From assembly GCA_020637365.1 (NCBI GenBank), contig JACJWE010000001.1:1146001-1210000 (forward strand): 64,000 nt of DNA, given 5' to 3'. This document shows, one piece after another, positions 35,091 through 45,422 of this stretch (position 1 is the first letter of the stretch; every line of letters starts with the position of its first letter). Source of the DNA: Acidimicrobiia bacterium (GTDB taxonomy: Bacteria > Actinomycetota > Acidimicrobiia > IMCC26256 > JAGNEX01). Both the position numbers and the translations under genes were made by a program. The notes below the pieces were generated by a model. It ran no database searches, was not told the DNA's origin, and saw nothing but the letters and a program-made list of their open reading frames with translations.

Positions 35091-35163
35091 TGGGCGCTGA
35101 CGGGCTCGAACCGCCGACCTCCTCCTTGTAAGGGAGGCGCTCTTCCAGCTGAGCTAAGCGCCC
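35091..35163 (-). tRNA. tRNA-Val (anticodon TAC)
   Basis: The minus strand folds into a full cloverleaf of 73 nt. The acceptor stem is GGGCGCT paired with AGCGCCC; the D-arm has AGCTCAGCTGGAAGAGC. The anticodon stem CCTCC/GGAGG encloses the loop CTTACAA with anticodon TAC, and the T-arm contains GGTTCGAGCC. The discriminator base is A and no CCA is encoded. It reads the valine codon GTA. Confidence 0.95.
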
Positions 35164-35525
35164 GAAGGCGAACGAAGCGTAGCTGACCACGCAGCCAGCC
35201 CAAGAGTTTTTCGCCACAGGACAACGTCTGCACGGCGCACATGCCCTACGAAGAAGCGTCGGCAGCGGACCGATCGAGCCCGCCTGCCCCGGTATGCGAT
35301 GAGCGCCACATCGGCAACCGACGAAGACGATCGGTCGATGTCGCGCTCGAAACCATCCAAACGCAAAGTAGCCTGGCATCACGTCGCACCGCGATGAAGC
35401 CCGCAGATTTCCAGAGCTGAGGGCCGTTGGTGCCCTGCAGCGAGACCCACGTGAGCCCGAGATCCGCGACCCAGCGTTCGCACTGGGGCCTGTTGTCCGC
35501 CCGACCATCTGAGGAGAGGGAGTCG
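35164..35525. other. Interval between tRNA-Val and the thioredoxin gene; possible acetyltransferase remnant
   Basis: No intact gene is visible. On the minus strand (about 35430-35510) one frame contains CERWVADLGLTWVSLQ and WKSAGF, reminiscent of the C-terminal part of GNAT acetyltransferases. The frame then decays, and its upstream part would overlap the thioredoxin gene. If meaningful it is a decayed fragment. Confidence 0.25.
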
Positions 35526-36164
35526 ATGAGAAAGCCAGTACCCCAAGGGTTTTGGAGAGTGCAGCTGTGGCTGGCGATACCAGCACTCTGTTTGATCCTC
35601 TTCACCGCCTGCGGCGAATCCGAGGACTCGACCTTAACCTCGGGTTCTGAGACGACGGCATCCCAGGCTCAGGCAGCGGATCAGACCGTTGGAGCCGGGG
35701 CGGATGGCGCCGAGACCGACGGGTCAGGCAACGCCGAGCCGACCGCCGAACAGGCAGCAGCACTGCTCGATATTTCCGGAACCGACGTCGAGGGCCAAAC
35801 CGTCGATCTATCGTCCTACGCCGGACGGGACCTCATCTTGTTCTTCTGGGCGCCATGGTGCTCGTACTGTCAGGGTGAAGCGCCACAAGTCTCTGAAATC
35901 GCAAACGAGTTCGCGAACGATCCGGACTTTGCCATCGTCGGCGTGGGTGGTCGGGACAACGAGGGCGCTATCAAAGGGTTCGTCGAAGACTATGACCTCA
36001 CATCGATGACCAACCTCGTCGACGTCGACGGGGCGATCTGGAATCACTTCGGTGTGACCGGACAACCAGCATTCGTTCTCGTCAACGATGACGGGCGTTC
36101 GCAGCTCGTCTTTGGCACCATCGACGATCTGCGTTCGGTCGTCGATGACCTTCAGGCTCTGTAG
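35526..36164 (+). CDS. Thioredoxin-fold lipoprotein (TlpA/AhpC-TSA type)
   Basis: A 212-residue exported protein. ATG 35526 has GGAG upstream, and the signal peptide ends with the lipobox LFTAC. An acidic Ser/Ala/Gly-rich linker follows. The thioredoxin-fold domain (about 80-212) has the redox motif WCSYC within FFWAPWCSYCQGEAPQ, and a cis-Pro in TGQPAFVLV. It probably reduces or oxidises disulfides of extracytoplasmic proteins, for example during cytochrome maturation. Confidence 0.88.
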   Translation: MRKPVPQGFWRVQLWLAIPALCLILFTACGESEDSTLTSGSETTASQAQAADQTVGAGADGAETDGSGNAEPTAEQAAALLDISGTDVEGQTVDLSSYAGRDLILFFWAPWCSYCQGEAPQVSEIANEFANDPDFAIVGVGGRDNEGAIKGFVEDYDLTSMTNLVDVDGAIWNHFGVTGQPAFVLVNDDGRSQLVFGTIDDLRSVVDDLQAL

Positions 36165-36203
36165 CCTCGACAAAGGCCACGACCGCCCGCCTCGGAAAGA
36201 CGC

Positions 36204-37280
36204 TCACCTCGTGGCGTTGTGACGGACTTCCCATAAGCGGGTTGGGCCGTAAGAACGCAAAATTCTCGGCCACAACGGGCGAAATGCGATGTTGGCGTCA
36301 TCGATCAGATCTTCGTGCACATTGCCTTCGACAACGACCATTCCCGGACCAGCGACCGACACCACACGACTCGCCAAATTCACCGGTGCACCGAAGTAGT
36401 CTCCGCCTTGGGCCAGCACATTGCCTTTTGCCAAGCCAGCTCGTGCCCGAATTTCGATGTCCTGTTCGGGGAGCGCATCGCCCAGCCAATCGAGCCCCCG
36501 AGTGAGCCTGATCGCGATATCTACCGCATCGGCTGAACTTTTGGCGACAAACATCACCTCGTCGCCGATCTTCTTGACCTGTCGGCCCCCCATCTGAGCG
36601 ATGACATCGGATGCAAGGGCCTCGAAACGATCGACGAGCTCGGCGAGTTCGCCATGATCGAGATTGCGGCTCAAGGTAGTGAACCCGACGAGATCGACAA
36701 AGCCGACGCACAGGTCAAAGGTGGCATCGTGTTGCGCCCATAAAAGCTGGCGCCGGATCGCCGCCTGTAGCTCGCGGCGAAGCACAAAATCGATCATCTG
36801 GGACACATCTTCGATGTTGAAGTCCATGATGATCTGACGGGCAAGTTCGGTGCTGCTCATCGTCTGAGAATCCCGACCCAACTGCAGCAGCACCGATTCT
36901 GCGACGATCTCGGCGATCGTCGTCATCGACTGCGAGACCACCCTCAGCTGCTTGACGACAACATCTGGTTCAGCGCCACCTTCGATCAACTCGCGATACC
37001 AGTGAGCAGCCTCGATGTCGATGTCCGCAAACACCCGGCTTTCGGCGTCAGGCTCCTGGAACCCCATCGCTCGCCAAAGCCGTGCGATCGTCTCAGGATC
37101 GGTTTCGGCGCGAAGTGCTGCCTCCTCCAACGTGTACCGAGCAGATCCCGGAATCAGCGTTCGGTCGATTGCAAGGTAGGCAAGCCAACCTCCCTCGGAT
37201 GCCATGTCGATCTCTTTGGGGGTCGCGCCCAGAGACCTGAGGTATTTTTCGAGCGAACGTGTCCTGGTCCGGGGTGCCAT
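36204..37280 (-). CDS. Class III adenylate/guanylate cyclase
   Basis: A 358-residue cytosolic protein. The N-terminal about 150 residues match the regulatory region of actinobacterial cyclases (AIDRTLIPG, EEAALRAETDPETIARLWRA, RQLRVVSQSM-like VKQLRVVSQS). The catalytic domain has VGFVDLVGFTTLSR (first metal Asp), KKIGDEVMFVA (substrate Lys and second metal Asp) and YFGAPVNLASRV (transition-state Asn and Arg). All key residues are present, so it should make cAMP. It is convergent with the thioredoxin gene. Confidence 0.92.
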   Translation of the reverse strand: MAPRTRTRSLEKYLRSLGATPKEIDMASEGGWLAYLAIDRTLIPGSARYTLEEAALRAETDPETIARLWRAMGFQEPDAESRVFADIDIEAAHWYRELIEGGAEPDVVVKQLRVVSQSMTTIAEIVAESVLLQLGRDSQTMSSTELARQIIMDFNIEDVSQMIDFVLRRELQAAIRRQLLWAQHDATFDLCVGFVDLVGFTTLSRNLDHGELAELVDRFEALASDVIAQMGGRQVKKIGDEVMFVAKSSADAVDIAIRLTRGLDWLGDALPEQDIEIRARAGLAKGNVLAQGGDYFGAPVNLASRVVSVAGPGMVVVEGNVHEDLIDDANIAFRPLWPRILRSYGPTRLWEVRHNATR

Positions 37281-37369
37281 TCGTAGTCCTCTCTTCGGGG
37301 CATCGCTCGCGTTCTGCTGCTGGCCCGCTTCAACACCGGTGGCGGTGCCGGCCGGCGGAAATCCAGAAC

Positions 37370-38905
37370 CTAATCATTCAACATGACCGATGAGACGAAG
37401 TGTTCGAGTTGGCGCAGGTTGCGGCACTCATAGGCACCGTCGCAATACTGCGCGTACTCCCACATGACCGAGTCGCCCGAATTCCAGTAACTGCGGGGTT
37501 CGGGATTGAGCCAGTAGACGTGGCGGGCTCGCCGTTGAAGGTCCTTGATCACCCACGCCTGCGTAGCGTGATAGTTGTTGCGGGCATCGCCCAAGATCAG
37601 AACCGATGATTTGCGACTGATCTGGGTCCCATAGGTGTTGTGGAATTGTTCGAAAGCGTGTCCGTAGTCGGAATGGCCGTCTACCCAGACAACATCGGAC
37701 TCAGAGTTGATCCGACGCATCGCGTCGACGACGTCGTCGGAACGCTCGAAAATATTGGTCACTTCGTCGATGCCATCGATAAAGGCAAAGCTGCGCACCC
37801 GGGAAAACTGCGATGACATGGCATACACCAGTTGCAGCGTGAACCGGGCGAAACTCGCGACCGACCCCGAAATGTCTGCGACGACGACGATCTCAGGCTT
37901 GCGCGGGTGCGGTGGTTTGAACTGAGGGTCGAGCGGGACTCCGCCATAAGCCAGTGAATGACGGACCGTCCTGCGGAAATCAAGCGGACCGCGATGACGG
38001 CGTTTGCGTCGGTACGCGAGCCGGGCGGCCAGCGCTCGGGTGAGGGGAAAAACCGCCCGCTGGATGTTGCGCATCTCTTCGCGGGTCGCATGCATAAAGT
38101 CGACGTCTTCGGGCAGCGGCTTTCGCAACGTGCGGGCGAGGGCCTCGGGCCCCCGGTCGGCGACGAGTTGACGACGAATTTCTTGTTCGATGAGCGAACG
38201 GACCTCGTCGAGTTGGCGCTGGTAGTGCTCGGTCAGGAGACGCTCGTTCAAGAGGTCATCTTCGACGAGTTGCTCGTCTTTGGCTCGCTCCAAGAGACGT
38301 TCCAGCAACTGGTCCGCCCCCAGCCGCCTCATCGTTCGGTACAGGTAGTAGGTGCCGCCGACCGGCCGTCCCGGCTCCATCCCCGAAAGTCGAGCCACCG
38401 CTTCGGCAGCGATCTGGCGTAGAAGCTCGCGGTCTCCAGCGAGCAGCGCATCCATCAGGGCTTGGGCGAGCTCTTCACCCAGTTCGCCCTCACCACCACC
38501 GGAGCCTTGTTGCCCTTGGCCTGGGACTGCGGCTCCTTGTCCCGGTGCACCCTTGGCTGCGGATCCGTCCGACGATTCGTCGAGCACCTCGGCGCCTCGC
38601 AAAGCGAAGTACACGTCAAAGACCACGTCGAACACCGCAAAATGGCTAGCGTCCTTGACCAGCGTCGCTGCGAGAGCGGCCCGAAACGCTCTCCGATCCA
38701 TGATCGGAACATGGCCGAGCGCTCGCATCGCGTCGAGATTCTCGGTCATGGAAACGGGCAAACCGGCCGCGCGCAGCTCCTCGACGAAACCTTCGAGTAC
38801 ATCGAGCATCGCCCCGCCCGGGACGCTCGAATCCTTCAAACGAAGTTGCTTGAAGCGATCGACTGAATCGGCGATATCTGCCCTGGTGGTTACCTCGTCG
38901 CGCAT
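37370..38905 (-). CDS. VWA-domain protein of the CoxE type
   Basis: A 511-residue protein whose C-terminal half is a von Willebrand A-like domain with the MIDAS motif DISGSVASF preceded by EIVVVA, and later DGIDEV and LGDARNNY. The N-terminal half is helical with a Gly/Gln-rich low-complexity segment (about 115-140). CoxE proteins act with MoxR-type AAA+ ATPases in metalloenzyme maturation, classically of Mo-containing CO dehydrogenase. Its MoxR partner lies 8 nt upstream in the same operon. Confidence 0.9.
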   Translation of the reverse strand: MRDEVTTRADIADSVDRFKQLRLKDSSVPGGAMLDVLEGFVEELRAAGLPVSMTENLDAMRALGHVPIMDRRAFRAALAATLVKDASHFAVFDVVFDVYFALRGAEVLDESSDGSAAKGAPGQGAAVPGQGQQGSGGGEGELGEELAQALMDALLAGDRELLRQIAAEAVARLSGMEPGRPVGGTYYLYRTMRRLGADQLLERLLERAKDEQLVEDDLLNERLLTEHYQRQLDEVRSLIEQEIRRQLVADRGPEALARTLRKPLPEDVDFMHATREEMRNIQRAVFPLTRALAARLAYRRKRRHRGPLDFRRTVRHSLAYGGVPLDPQFKPPHPRKPEIVVVADISGSVASFARFTLQLVYAMSSQFSRVRSFAFIDGIDEVTNIFERSDDVVDAMRRINSESDVVWVDGHSDYGHAFEQFHNTYGTQISRKSSVLILGDARNNYHATQAWVIKDLQRRARHVYWLNPEPRSYWNSGDSVMWEYAQYCDGAYECRNLRQLEHFVSSVMLND

Positions 38906-38913
38906 CGGGAAAC

Positions 38914-39879
38914 CTATTTACCCGCGCCGTTCTTGCCCGCTGGGCTTTTGGTAGCAAAGAGCGATGAGGCTTGTTTGCTCGGCACAGCCGACGGCTTCGT
39001 CAGTTCGGTCTTGGCCCGCAAGATGTCGCTTTGGTACTTGAGCAGGAGGTGAAGTGTGTCGACGACCGTCTCGGTATCGAGCGTGTCGACACCCAGGTAG
39101 ACCAGCGTGCGGGCCCAGTCGATCGTCTCAGAAATCGATGGGAGCTTCTTGAGGTCCATACCGCGGATCGTTGCGACGACCTGGGTGAGTTGATCGGCGA
39201 GATTGGCGTCCACCTCGGGCACGCGCACACGGACGATCTCTTTCTCGCGCTCATGGTCCGGGTAGTCGACATGGAGGAAGAGGCATCGGCGTTTCAGCGC
39301 TTCAGACAGCTCACGGGTGTTGTTCGAGGTCAGCAGAACCATCGGACGTTGACGTGCTGTGATCGTTCCCAACTCGGGGATCGACACCTGGAAGTCGGAG
39401 AGGATTTCGAGAAGTAGCGCCTCGGTCTCTAACTCGACCCGGTCGACCTCGTCGATGAGCAGCACGACGGGCTCCTCAGAACGGATTGCTTCGAGGAGCG
39501 GCCGGGTCAGTAGAAAGTCTTCGGAAAAGATGTCGGCTTCGGTCTCTTCCCAAGATTCACCAGCACCGCTATCGGCTTGAATTCGGAGGAGCTGCTTTTT
39601 GTAGTTCCACTCATAGAGCGCCTTTGACTCATCCAATCCTTCGTAACACTGCAGACGGATGAGTTTGGAGCCCGTCACTTCGGCAAGCGCCTTCGCGAGC
39701 TCGGTCTTGCCAACACCCGCTGGCCCTTCGACCAGGACGGGTTTACCGAGGCGATCGGCGAGGTACGCTGTCGAAGAGATCTGGGTTGACGGCAGGTAGT
39801 CGACCGCCCTGAGGCGTTCTGAAACGTCGTCGACGGACGCGAAGCGAGGTGCGGTTTGGTTGTTGTCGGTCATCATCAT
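38914..39879 (-). CDS. MoxR-type AAA+ ATPase
   Basis: A 321-residue AAA+ ATPase. Walker A is VEGPAGVGKTELAKA, Walker B is VVLLIDEVDR, sensor 1 is VLLTSNNTRELSEALKRRC with the Arg finger region, and the C-terminal lid follows. It likely remodels a client protein together with the downstream CoxE-type VWA protein. The start overlaps the proA stop (ATGA), so proA, this gene and the VWA gene form one transcriptional unit. Confidence 0.92.
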   Translation of the reverse strand: MMMTDNNQTAPRFASVDDVSERLRAVDYLPSTQISSTAYLADRLGKPVLVEGPAGVGKTELAKALAEVTGSKLIRLQCYEGLDESKALYEWNYKKQLLRIQADSGAGESWEETEADIFSEDFLLTRPLLEAIRSEEPVVLLIDEVDRVELETEALLLEILSDFQVSIPELGTITARQRPMVLLTSNNTRELSEALKRRCLFLHVDYPDHEREKEIVRVRVPEVDANLADQLTQVVATIRGMDLKKLPSISETIDWARTLVYLGVDTLDTETVVDTLHLLLKYQSDILRAKTELTKPSAVPSKQASSLFATKSPAGKNGAGK

Positions 39880-41137
39880 CCTCGGATCTGGCCGTCGCCC
39901 CAGACGACGTACTTGTAACTCGTCAGTTCGCGCAACGCCATCGGCCCACGGGCATGAAGCTTCTGGGTCGAGATGCCGATCTCGGCTCCGAACCCGAACT
40001 GCTCTCCATCGGTGAAGCGGGTTGACGCGTTGACCACTGTTGCAGCCGAGTCCACCCCCGTTACGAATCGATCGATGACCTCACGATCGGTCGCCAAGAT
40101 CGCCTCGGTGTGGCCCGACGAATGTTCATTGATGTGATCGATGGCCTCTTGTACCCCATCGACGACCCCGACGCTGATGATCAAGTCGAGGAACTCGGTC
40201 GCAAAATCGTCGTCTGTGGCGGGTACGACACCGTCGACCAAATGAGCCGTCGTTTCGTCACCCCGGATCTCCACACCGAGCCGCTGCAGTCGGCCGAGCA
40301 CCGTAGGAAGGAACTCTGCAGCGATATCGCGATGCACGATCAGCGACTCCGCAGCGTTGCACACCGAGGGACGCTGGGTCTTGGCATTGATGATGATGTC
40401 GACTGCCCGATCTAAATCGGCAGACTTATCGACGTAGATCTGGCAGTTGCCGTCACCGTCGATGACATATGGGACGGACGCGTTGTCCAGAATCGATTGA
40501 ATCAGCGAGGGACCGCCGCGGGGAATGAGACAGTCGACATAGCCGTTGAGCTGCATGACTGCCGTTGCCATATCTCTGCTGACGTCTTCGACGAGGACCA
40601 CACCGTCTTTGGGGAGTCCGGCGGCGGCGAGTCCCGAGCGCATTGCCTGTGCCACCGCCTTATTGGACTGCAGCGCCGACGAAGAACCGCGCAGCAAGGC
40701 GGCGTTGCCCGACTTCAAGCAGATGCCGGCGGCGTCAGAGGTGACGTTTGGACGGTTCTCGTAGATCACGCAGACGACGCCGAGGGGGACCCGCATCTTC
40801 TCGATCTTGAGACCGTTGGGCCTGATGAACTCCTCGATCTTTTCGCCCACGGATCGGCGAGTGACGCCACCTGACGGAGGCCGCCAGCCATGGCCTCGAT
40901 ACGTCGTTCATCAAGACGGAGCCGATCGAGTGGCCCTTCTGCCATTCCATCGGAGCGAGCCGCGTCGAGATCGTCGTTGTTCGCTTCGATGATGGCCGCC
41001 GCCGAGCCGAGCAGAGCATCGGCGGCCGCGAGCAGCGCCTCGTTCTTTTGGGCGGTCGGCGCGGTGGCCATAATGCGCGCCGCGCCTTTTGCGCGACGCC
41101 CAAGATCCTGAGCATCGGCGATGATTTGTGCGTTCAT
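39876..41137 (-). CDS. proA: Gamma-glutamyl phosphate reductase ProA (one indel)
   Basis: ProA reduces glutamyl-5-phosphate to the semialdehyde in proline synthesis. The first about 95 residues (MNAQIIADAQDLGRRAKGA, DRLRLDERRIEAMAGGLRQVA) are in one frame and the remainder (GEKIEEFIRPNGLKIEKMRV, VCVIYENRPNV, catalytic Cys region AKTQRPSVCNAAESL) in another. One missing G near 40851 (CCGG read as CCG) joins them as LADPVGEKIEE, exactly as in relatives. I therefore regard the gene as intact. Combined length, about 420 residues, is normal. Unusually, proB is not adjacent but separated by an opposite-strand transporter gene. Confidence 0.92.
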
Positions 41138-41316
41138 CGGGCCAGTGTACCGGCGAGGGACGTTGGTTCGGTATGTCGGCAAACCCGCTACGATGCCCGA
41201 CCCAAACGAGATCCACACCCACCTCAGCCATCGCTACCCCATGGAACGAGCGCCAACCCGGGTTGCTGGGCGTACACCGTTTGAGGCCACATCCACCGTT
41301 GTGTCTGGGACGCCCG

Positions 41317-42685
41317 ATGCCGCGCGTAACAACCGACCACGGCGTTCACCGGCAAAGAAGTCATCACCGGGTAGAGACGGCGGTCCTGGCCAGCAATGGG
41401 CTTCAAATGGCGGTTTCAGGAACGATCTTTACCCTGATCGCAGAGTTACAAGACGATATTGGTTTCGGCGATCTCGTCCTCGGACTGTTTGTCGCCACCT
41501 CGTTCGTCAGTTCGGTCATCGCGATGGTTGGGCCTGTCTCGGTACTCAGACCGCGGGCACGCGACAACAATGCTCGTCGGTGGACCCCTGCTTGCGGGGT
41601 TTGGGTGCTTGATCTTTGCGGCGACCTCGCACGCTCTGTTGTTGCTCGTTGCGCGGTTCGTCATCGGTGTCGGATACGGCGTCACCGCCCCCGCCGCCCG
41701 GCGCTTCGTGTCGCTCCTCCATTCCGACACCCCCGGCCGGGCCTTAGGGCGACTCAACTTTGCCGAAGGAATCGGCCTCATCGCTGGCGCCCCGATCGGC
41801 GCAGGGCTCGCCGAGCAGCTCAACGTGGCGGTGCCATTCGTCCTTTTCGGGATCCTGTGCCTGGCGGTCGCCGTGATCTTGGGAACGCAACGGCAGACGC
41901 TGAGAATCATGCGGGCGAGCACCCAGGACACCACCCGGCAGGGCGCACAGGACCTGAAAGGGCGGCTGGTGGAAACGGATGACCCGCCACACCAGCGTGG
42001 TGTCGCTACCGTCGCGCATCACCAGCGGGCATCGCGCCGGTTGCGCCCGGCTCGGCAAATTGTGAAGACGACGCGCAGCGCACTCCCAAGCGATTCAAAC
42101 GTTGCGATCATCAAACGCATCGAGCTCCGCCCGGCGTTTCTGCTGAGCGTGGCGTTTTGGCTCAACACCGGCATGTTCGAAGTCGTGTGGCCGCGAATGC
42201 TCACCGACCTGGGATATTCGGCTCAGTTCATCAGCGCGACGGTGGTCGCGTACGGAGTGCCGCTGGCCCTTGCTGCACCGGCAGCTGGCCGCGTACTCGA
42301 GCGCCGCCGGCCCGTTGCCGTTGGCATTGCGGCCATGCTCGTTACGGCGGCCATTCTGCCGTTGTACGCAACCCACCCCCCGGCCGCGCTGCTGATGATC
42401 ATCGCGGGAATCGAAGGCATCGCAGGAGGTTTCATGCTCACCGCACTGCAAACGGCAGCAGCTGTGCGAGCGCCTGCTGAGGAGGCTGGCAGAGTCCAGG
42501 GTTTACTCGAGGCATCGGGCACCACAGCGGCCGTGGCGTCGTCTCTCATCGCAGGCCTCCTCCTCAACTTGAGTGGCCCCGGAGCGCCCCTCTACTCAAC
42601 AGCCGTGGTGTTGGCGTTCATGGGCCTGCGCACGTTCCAGAGCGATCAACGCTCTTCGGGGATGATGACCAAATCGTCGCGGTGA
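41317..42685 (+). CDS. MFS transporter (one indel)
   Basis: A membrane protein of about 455 residues with some 12 hydrophobic segments. The first two segments (NGLQMAVSGTIFTLIAEL, LVLGLFVATSFVSSVIAMV) read in one frame and the rest from LSRYSDRGHATTMLVGGP onward in another. Removing one G (or adding two) in GGG at about 41530 restores VGLSRYSDRGH, the conserved loop 2-3 motif. A 60-residue hydrophilic loop separates the two six-helix halves. The substrate is not predictable. The start is uncertain (ATG 41317 proposed). The tail overlaps proB by 40 nt. Confidence 0.8.
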
Positions 42686-43815
42686 ACCACGATCGGGTCA
42701 GCGCCAGCTGCATCCCCGCCGTCCTCCACGAACATCTGCGACGATGGCCGCCGAACCAACCCCTTGGCGATGACATCTCCGCCCCGGTCGATCAGGTCGA
42801 CCGCATCGTCGACGTTAAAGGACCCCGACACGGCGACAATCCCCGGCGCAAGCAACGAACCTCCCCGGTGCAGCAGCGCACCTCGAGCTCCATCATCGAT
42901 GACGATGCGACCGCGCGATGCCATACCGAATGCAATCCAGAGCTTGCGCGCGCTGAGGCGTTGCGTGCGCGCACGGACCAACGTGCCGGGCGGACGGACA
43001 GAGAGGCCCGCGAGCACCGCGTCGTCGCAGTCCCCGGCCATGATCGTGGTCGACACCCCCGACCATGAAGCCATGCGCGCTGCCGCGATCTTGGAAGCCA
43101 TGCCTCCACTGCCGCGAACCGTTCCCGCACCGCCAGCGGCCCGCACCACCTCGGGATCGAATTCGACGATTTCTTCGATCAGTGAAGCGTCGTCGTTGGC
43201 TCGCGGGTCTGCGTCGAACACGCCTGCGATATCGGTCAACAGGACCAGACGCTGGGCATCGACGAGATTGGCCACGATGGCGGCGATGCGGTCGTTATCC
43301 CCGAAGCGGATCGCGTCATCGGCAACGGTGTCGTTCTCGTTCACGATGGGAACGATCCCCAAACCAAGCATCGTTCTCAGGGTTTCTCGAGCGTGCAGAT
43401 ACTGGGGCCGATGCATGAAGTCATACGGCGTGAGCAGCACCTGTCCTGCCGGGACTCCCCTATCGCTGAGGTGCTTCTGGTATCGCCCCATCAACAATGG
43501 CTGGCCAACAGCGGCCACAGCCTGCAACTCCCGGATACGAGTCGGCCGTTCTTTGAGATTGAGTGCGCCCACACCGGCGGTGATCGCTCCCGAGGTCACC
43601 AGGACGATCTCGTGCCCGGTCTCCCGGGCCTCCGCTATCTCGTTGCAGAGCTTCTCGATTGCGAAGGGCTTGAGGCGTCCTGCTTGGTCGGTAATGCTCG
43701 ACGTACCGACTTTGATAACCGCTCTCGCCGCCTTCCATCGCTGGTCCCCGCGCTGCAATTCGTCGGAGGCCACGGTCTGAGGCAGATGCGGATCCTCTGA
43801 TTCACCGGCGCTCAT
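42646..43815 (-). CDS. proB: Glutamate 5-kinase ProB
   Basis: A 389-residue enzyme phosphorylating glutamate as the first step of proline synthesis. RAVIKVGTSSITD is the amino-acid-kinase phosphate loop, and EIVLVTSGAITAGV, VPIVNENDTVADD, FGDNDRIAAIVA and GTVRGSGGMASKIAAARMA follow in order. A C-terminal PUA domain (about 290-375, RGRIVIDDGA, SLLAPGIVAVSGSF) is complete. ATG 43815 overlaps the obg stop by 4 nt, so obg and proB are translationally coupled. Confidence 0.95.
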   Translation of the reverse strand: MSAGESEDPHLPQTVASDELQRGDQRWKAARAVIKVGTSSITDQAGRLKPFAIEKLCNEIAEARETGHEIVLVTSGAITAGVGALNLKERPTRIRELQAVAAVGQPLLMGRYQKHLSDRGVPAGQVLLTPYDFMHRPQYLHARETLRTMLGLGIVPIVNENDTVADDAIRFGDNDRIAAIVANLVDAQRLVLLTDIAGVFDADPRANDDASLIEEIVEFDPEVVRAAGGAGTVRGSGGMASKIAAARMASWSGVSTTIMAGDCDDAVLAGLSVRPPGTLVRARTQRLSARKLWIAFGMASRGRIVIDDGARGALLHRGGSLLAPGIVAVSGSFNVDDAVDLIDRGGDVIAKGLVRRPSSQMFVEDGGDAAGADPIVVHRDDLVIIPEER

Positions 43816-45302
43816 AGCTCGCGATCTTCCCAGTATTCCTCCAGGTCACCGGGTGCCACATAGTCAAATGAGAACGTTCCGATCCTGACCTCTTGACCCG
43901 TTTCGACACCGGCGCGAGCAAGCGCCCGGTCGACACCCAGGTCACGCAGTCGTTGCTGTACGTAGGTCAACGCGTCGGGTTTGGTCAGGTCCGCAAGCGA
44001 AACGGCGCGCTCGGCGCTTCGACCGACGACCATCCAGGCGCCGTCGTCGTCCCGCAGCACCGAGAAGCCCTTGGGCTCTGGCCGGTGGACCACGACTCCG
44101 TCACTTTTTGGCTCATGTGAACGGACCAGATCGACCAGCGTCGCCATCCAGGACAGCACTGGATCAAGTCCCTGGCGGGTCGGGGCGGATATGACGAGGC
44201 GGGGCACCAGTTCGTCAGGAAAAGGTCCGATCTCACGAAGTTCATCAAACCCGTCATAGGCAACCTGTTCGGACAGGTTGACCGTCGAAGCCAAACGTTC
44301 GGTTCGTTCCGTCACCACTTCAGCGACGATGTCTCGCGCTGGCTCATAGGTTCGAGGCCCAGCAACAGCGATTTCTCGATCGCCGCCGGCGAGACCAAGA
44401 GCATCCGACTCGCTGGCAAGTGCCTGATGGAGCTCCGGCGCCCAACTATCGGATTTGGTGTATACGACGATTCTCGGACGGCTCACCAACTCGGGTTTGT
44501 AGGCGGACAACTCAGCGAGCAGAAGAGCTTCTTGTCCATCGACATCCAGACCGGTCACGTCGGTCGGATCGAGAAGCAGCGCAAGGACCCGTGCACGCTC
44601 AACGTGGCGAAGGAAATCGTGCCCCAGACCACGACCGGCGGCAGCGCCCTCGATCAACCCTGGAATATCAGCGATGACCAGCTCGTGTTCGTGATACTGG
44701 ACGACACCCAAATTGGGGATCAGCGTTGTAAATGGATAATTGGCAATCTTGGGTTTCGCCGCTGAGACCGACGCTATAAAGGTCGACTTGCCAGCATTTG
44801 GCATACCGACCAATGCCACGTCGGCGAGGAGGCGCAGCTCCAACACCAGCCAGAACTCTTCGCCGTATTCGCCTTGCTCCGCGAACTCGGGAGCTCGACG
44901 CCGATTCGACAAGAAGCGCGCATTGCCAGCGCCCCCCTGTCCCCCGCGAGCGACCACGACGTTGTCACCGTCGTTTGCGAGGTCCGCGATGAGGTCGCCT
45001 TCGCGATGCCGTACGACGGTGCCGACGGGGACGTCGATGACCAGGTCCTCGCCACGTCCGCCGTTGCGCTTCTTTCCCGAGCCGTGGGTACCACTCGATG
45101 CGCGCCGGTGCGGATAATCCCGGAAGGCCAGCAGCGACGCGGTGTTGCGATCGGCACGCAGCACTACATCGCCGCCGTTTCCACCGTTGCCACCGTCCGG
45201 CCCGCCACGCGGAACGTGCGCCTCGCGGCGAAACGAGACGCACCCTGCGCCGCCGTCGCCACCTTTGACATTGAGTTGGACGACGTCGACAAAATCAGAC
45301 AT
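43812..45302 (-). CDS. obg: GTPase Obg (ObgE/CgtA)
   Basis: A 496-residue ribosome-associated GTPase. The glycine-rich Obg domain (GGDGGAGCVSFRREAHVPRG, DGGNGGNGGDV) is followed by the G domain: G1 GMPNAGKST, G3 DIPGLIEGAA, G4 TKSD. The C-terminal OCT domain (about 425-496, ending in VAPGDLEEYWEDREL) is that of actinobacterial Obg. It participates in 50S assembly and the stringent response. It lies downstream of rpmA in the usual rplU-rpmA-obg order. Confidence 0.96.
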   Translation of the reverse strand: MSDFVDVVQLNVKGGDGGAGCVSFRREAHVPRGGPDGGNGGNGGDVVLRADRNTASLLAFRDYPHRRASSGTHGSGKKRNGGRGEDLVIDVPVGTVVRHREGDLIADLANDGDNVVVARGGQGGAGNARFLSNRRRAPEFAEQGEYGEEFWLVLELRLLADVALVGMPNAGKSTFIASVSAAKPKIANYPFTTLIPNLGVVQYHEHELVIADIPGLIEGAAAGRGLGHDFLRHVERARVLALLLDPTDVTGLDVDGQEALLLAELSAYKPELVSRPRIVVYTKSDSWAPELHQALASESDALGLAGGDREIAVAGPRTYEPARDIVAEVVTERTERLASTVNLSEQVAYDGFDELREIGPFPDELVPRLVISAPTRQGLDPVLSWMATLVDLVRSHEPKSDGVVVHRPEPKGFSVLRDDDGAWMVVGRSAERAVSLADLTKPDALTYVQQRLRDLGVDRALARAGVETGQEVRIGTFSFDYVAPGDLEEYWEDREL

Positions 45303-45422
45303 GAAAACTCTGCGTAGCTACGGGGCTCCGTACAGCAGCGAACTGTCGCACTTCGGTCTCGCCATCATGATGCGATCTCGATGACGCTTGCGGGTGTCGC
45401 TGCAATAGTTGGCCGCAGACCG

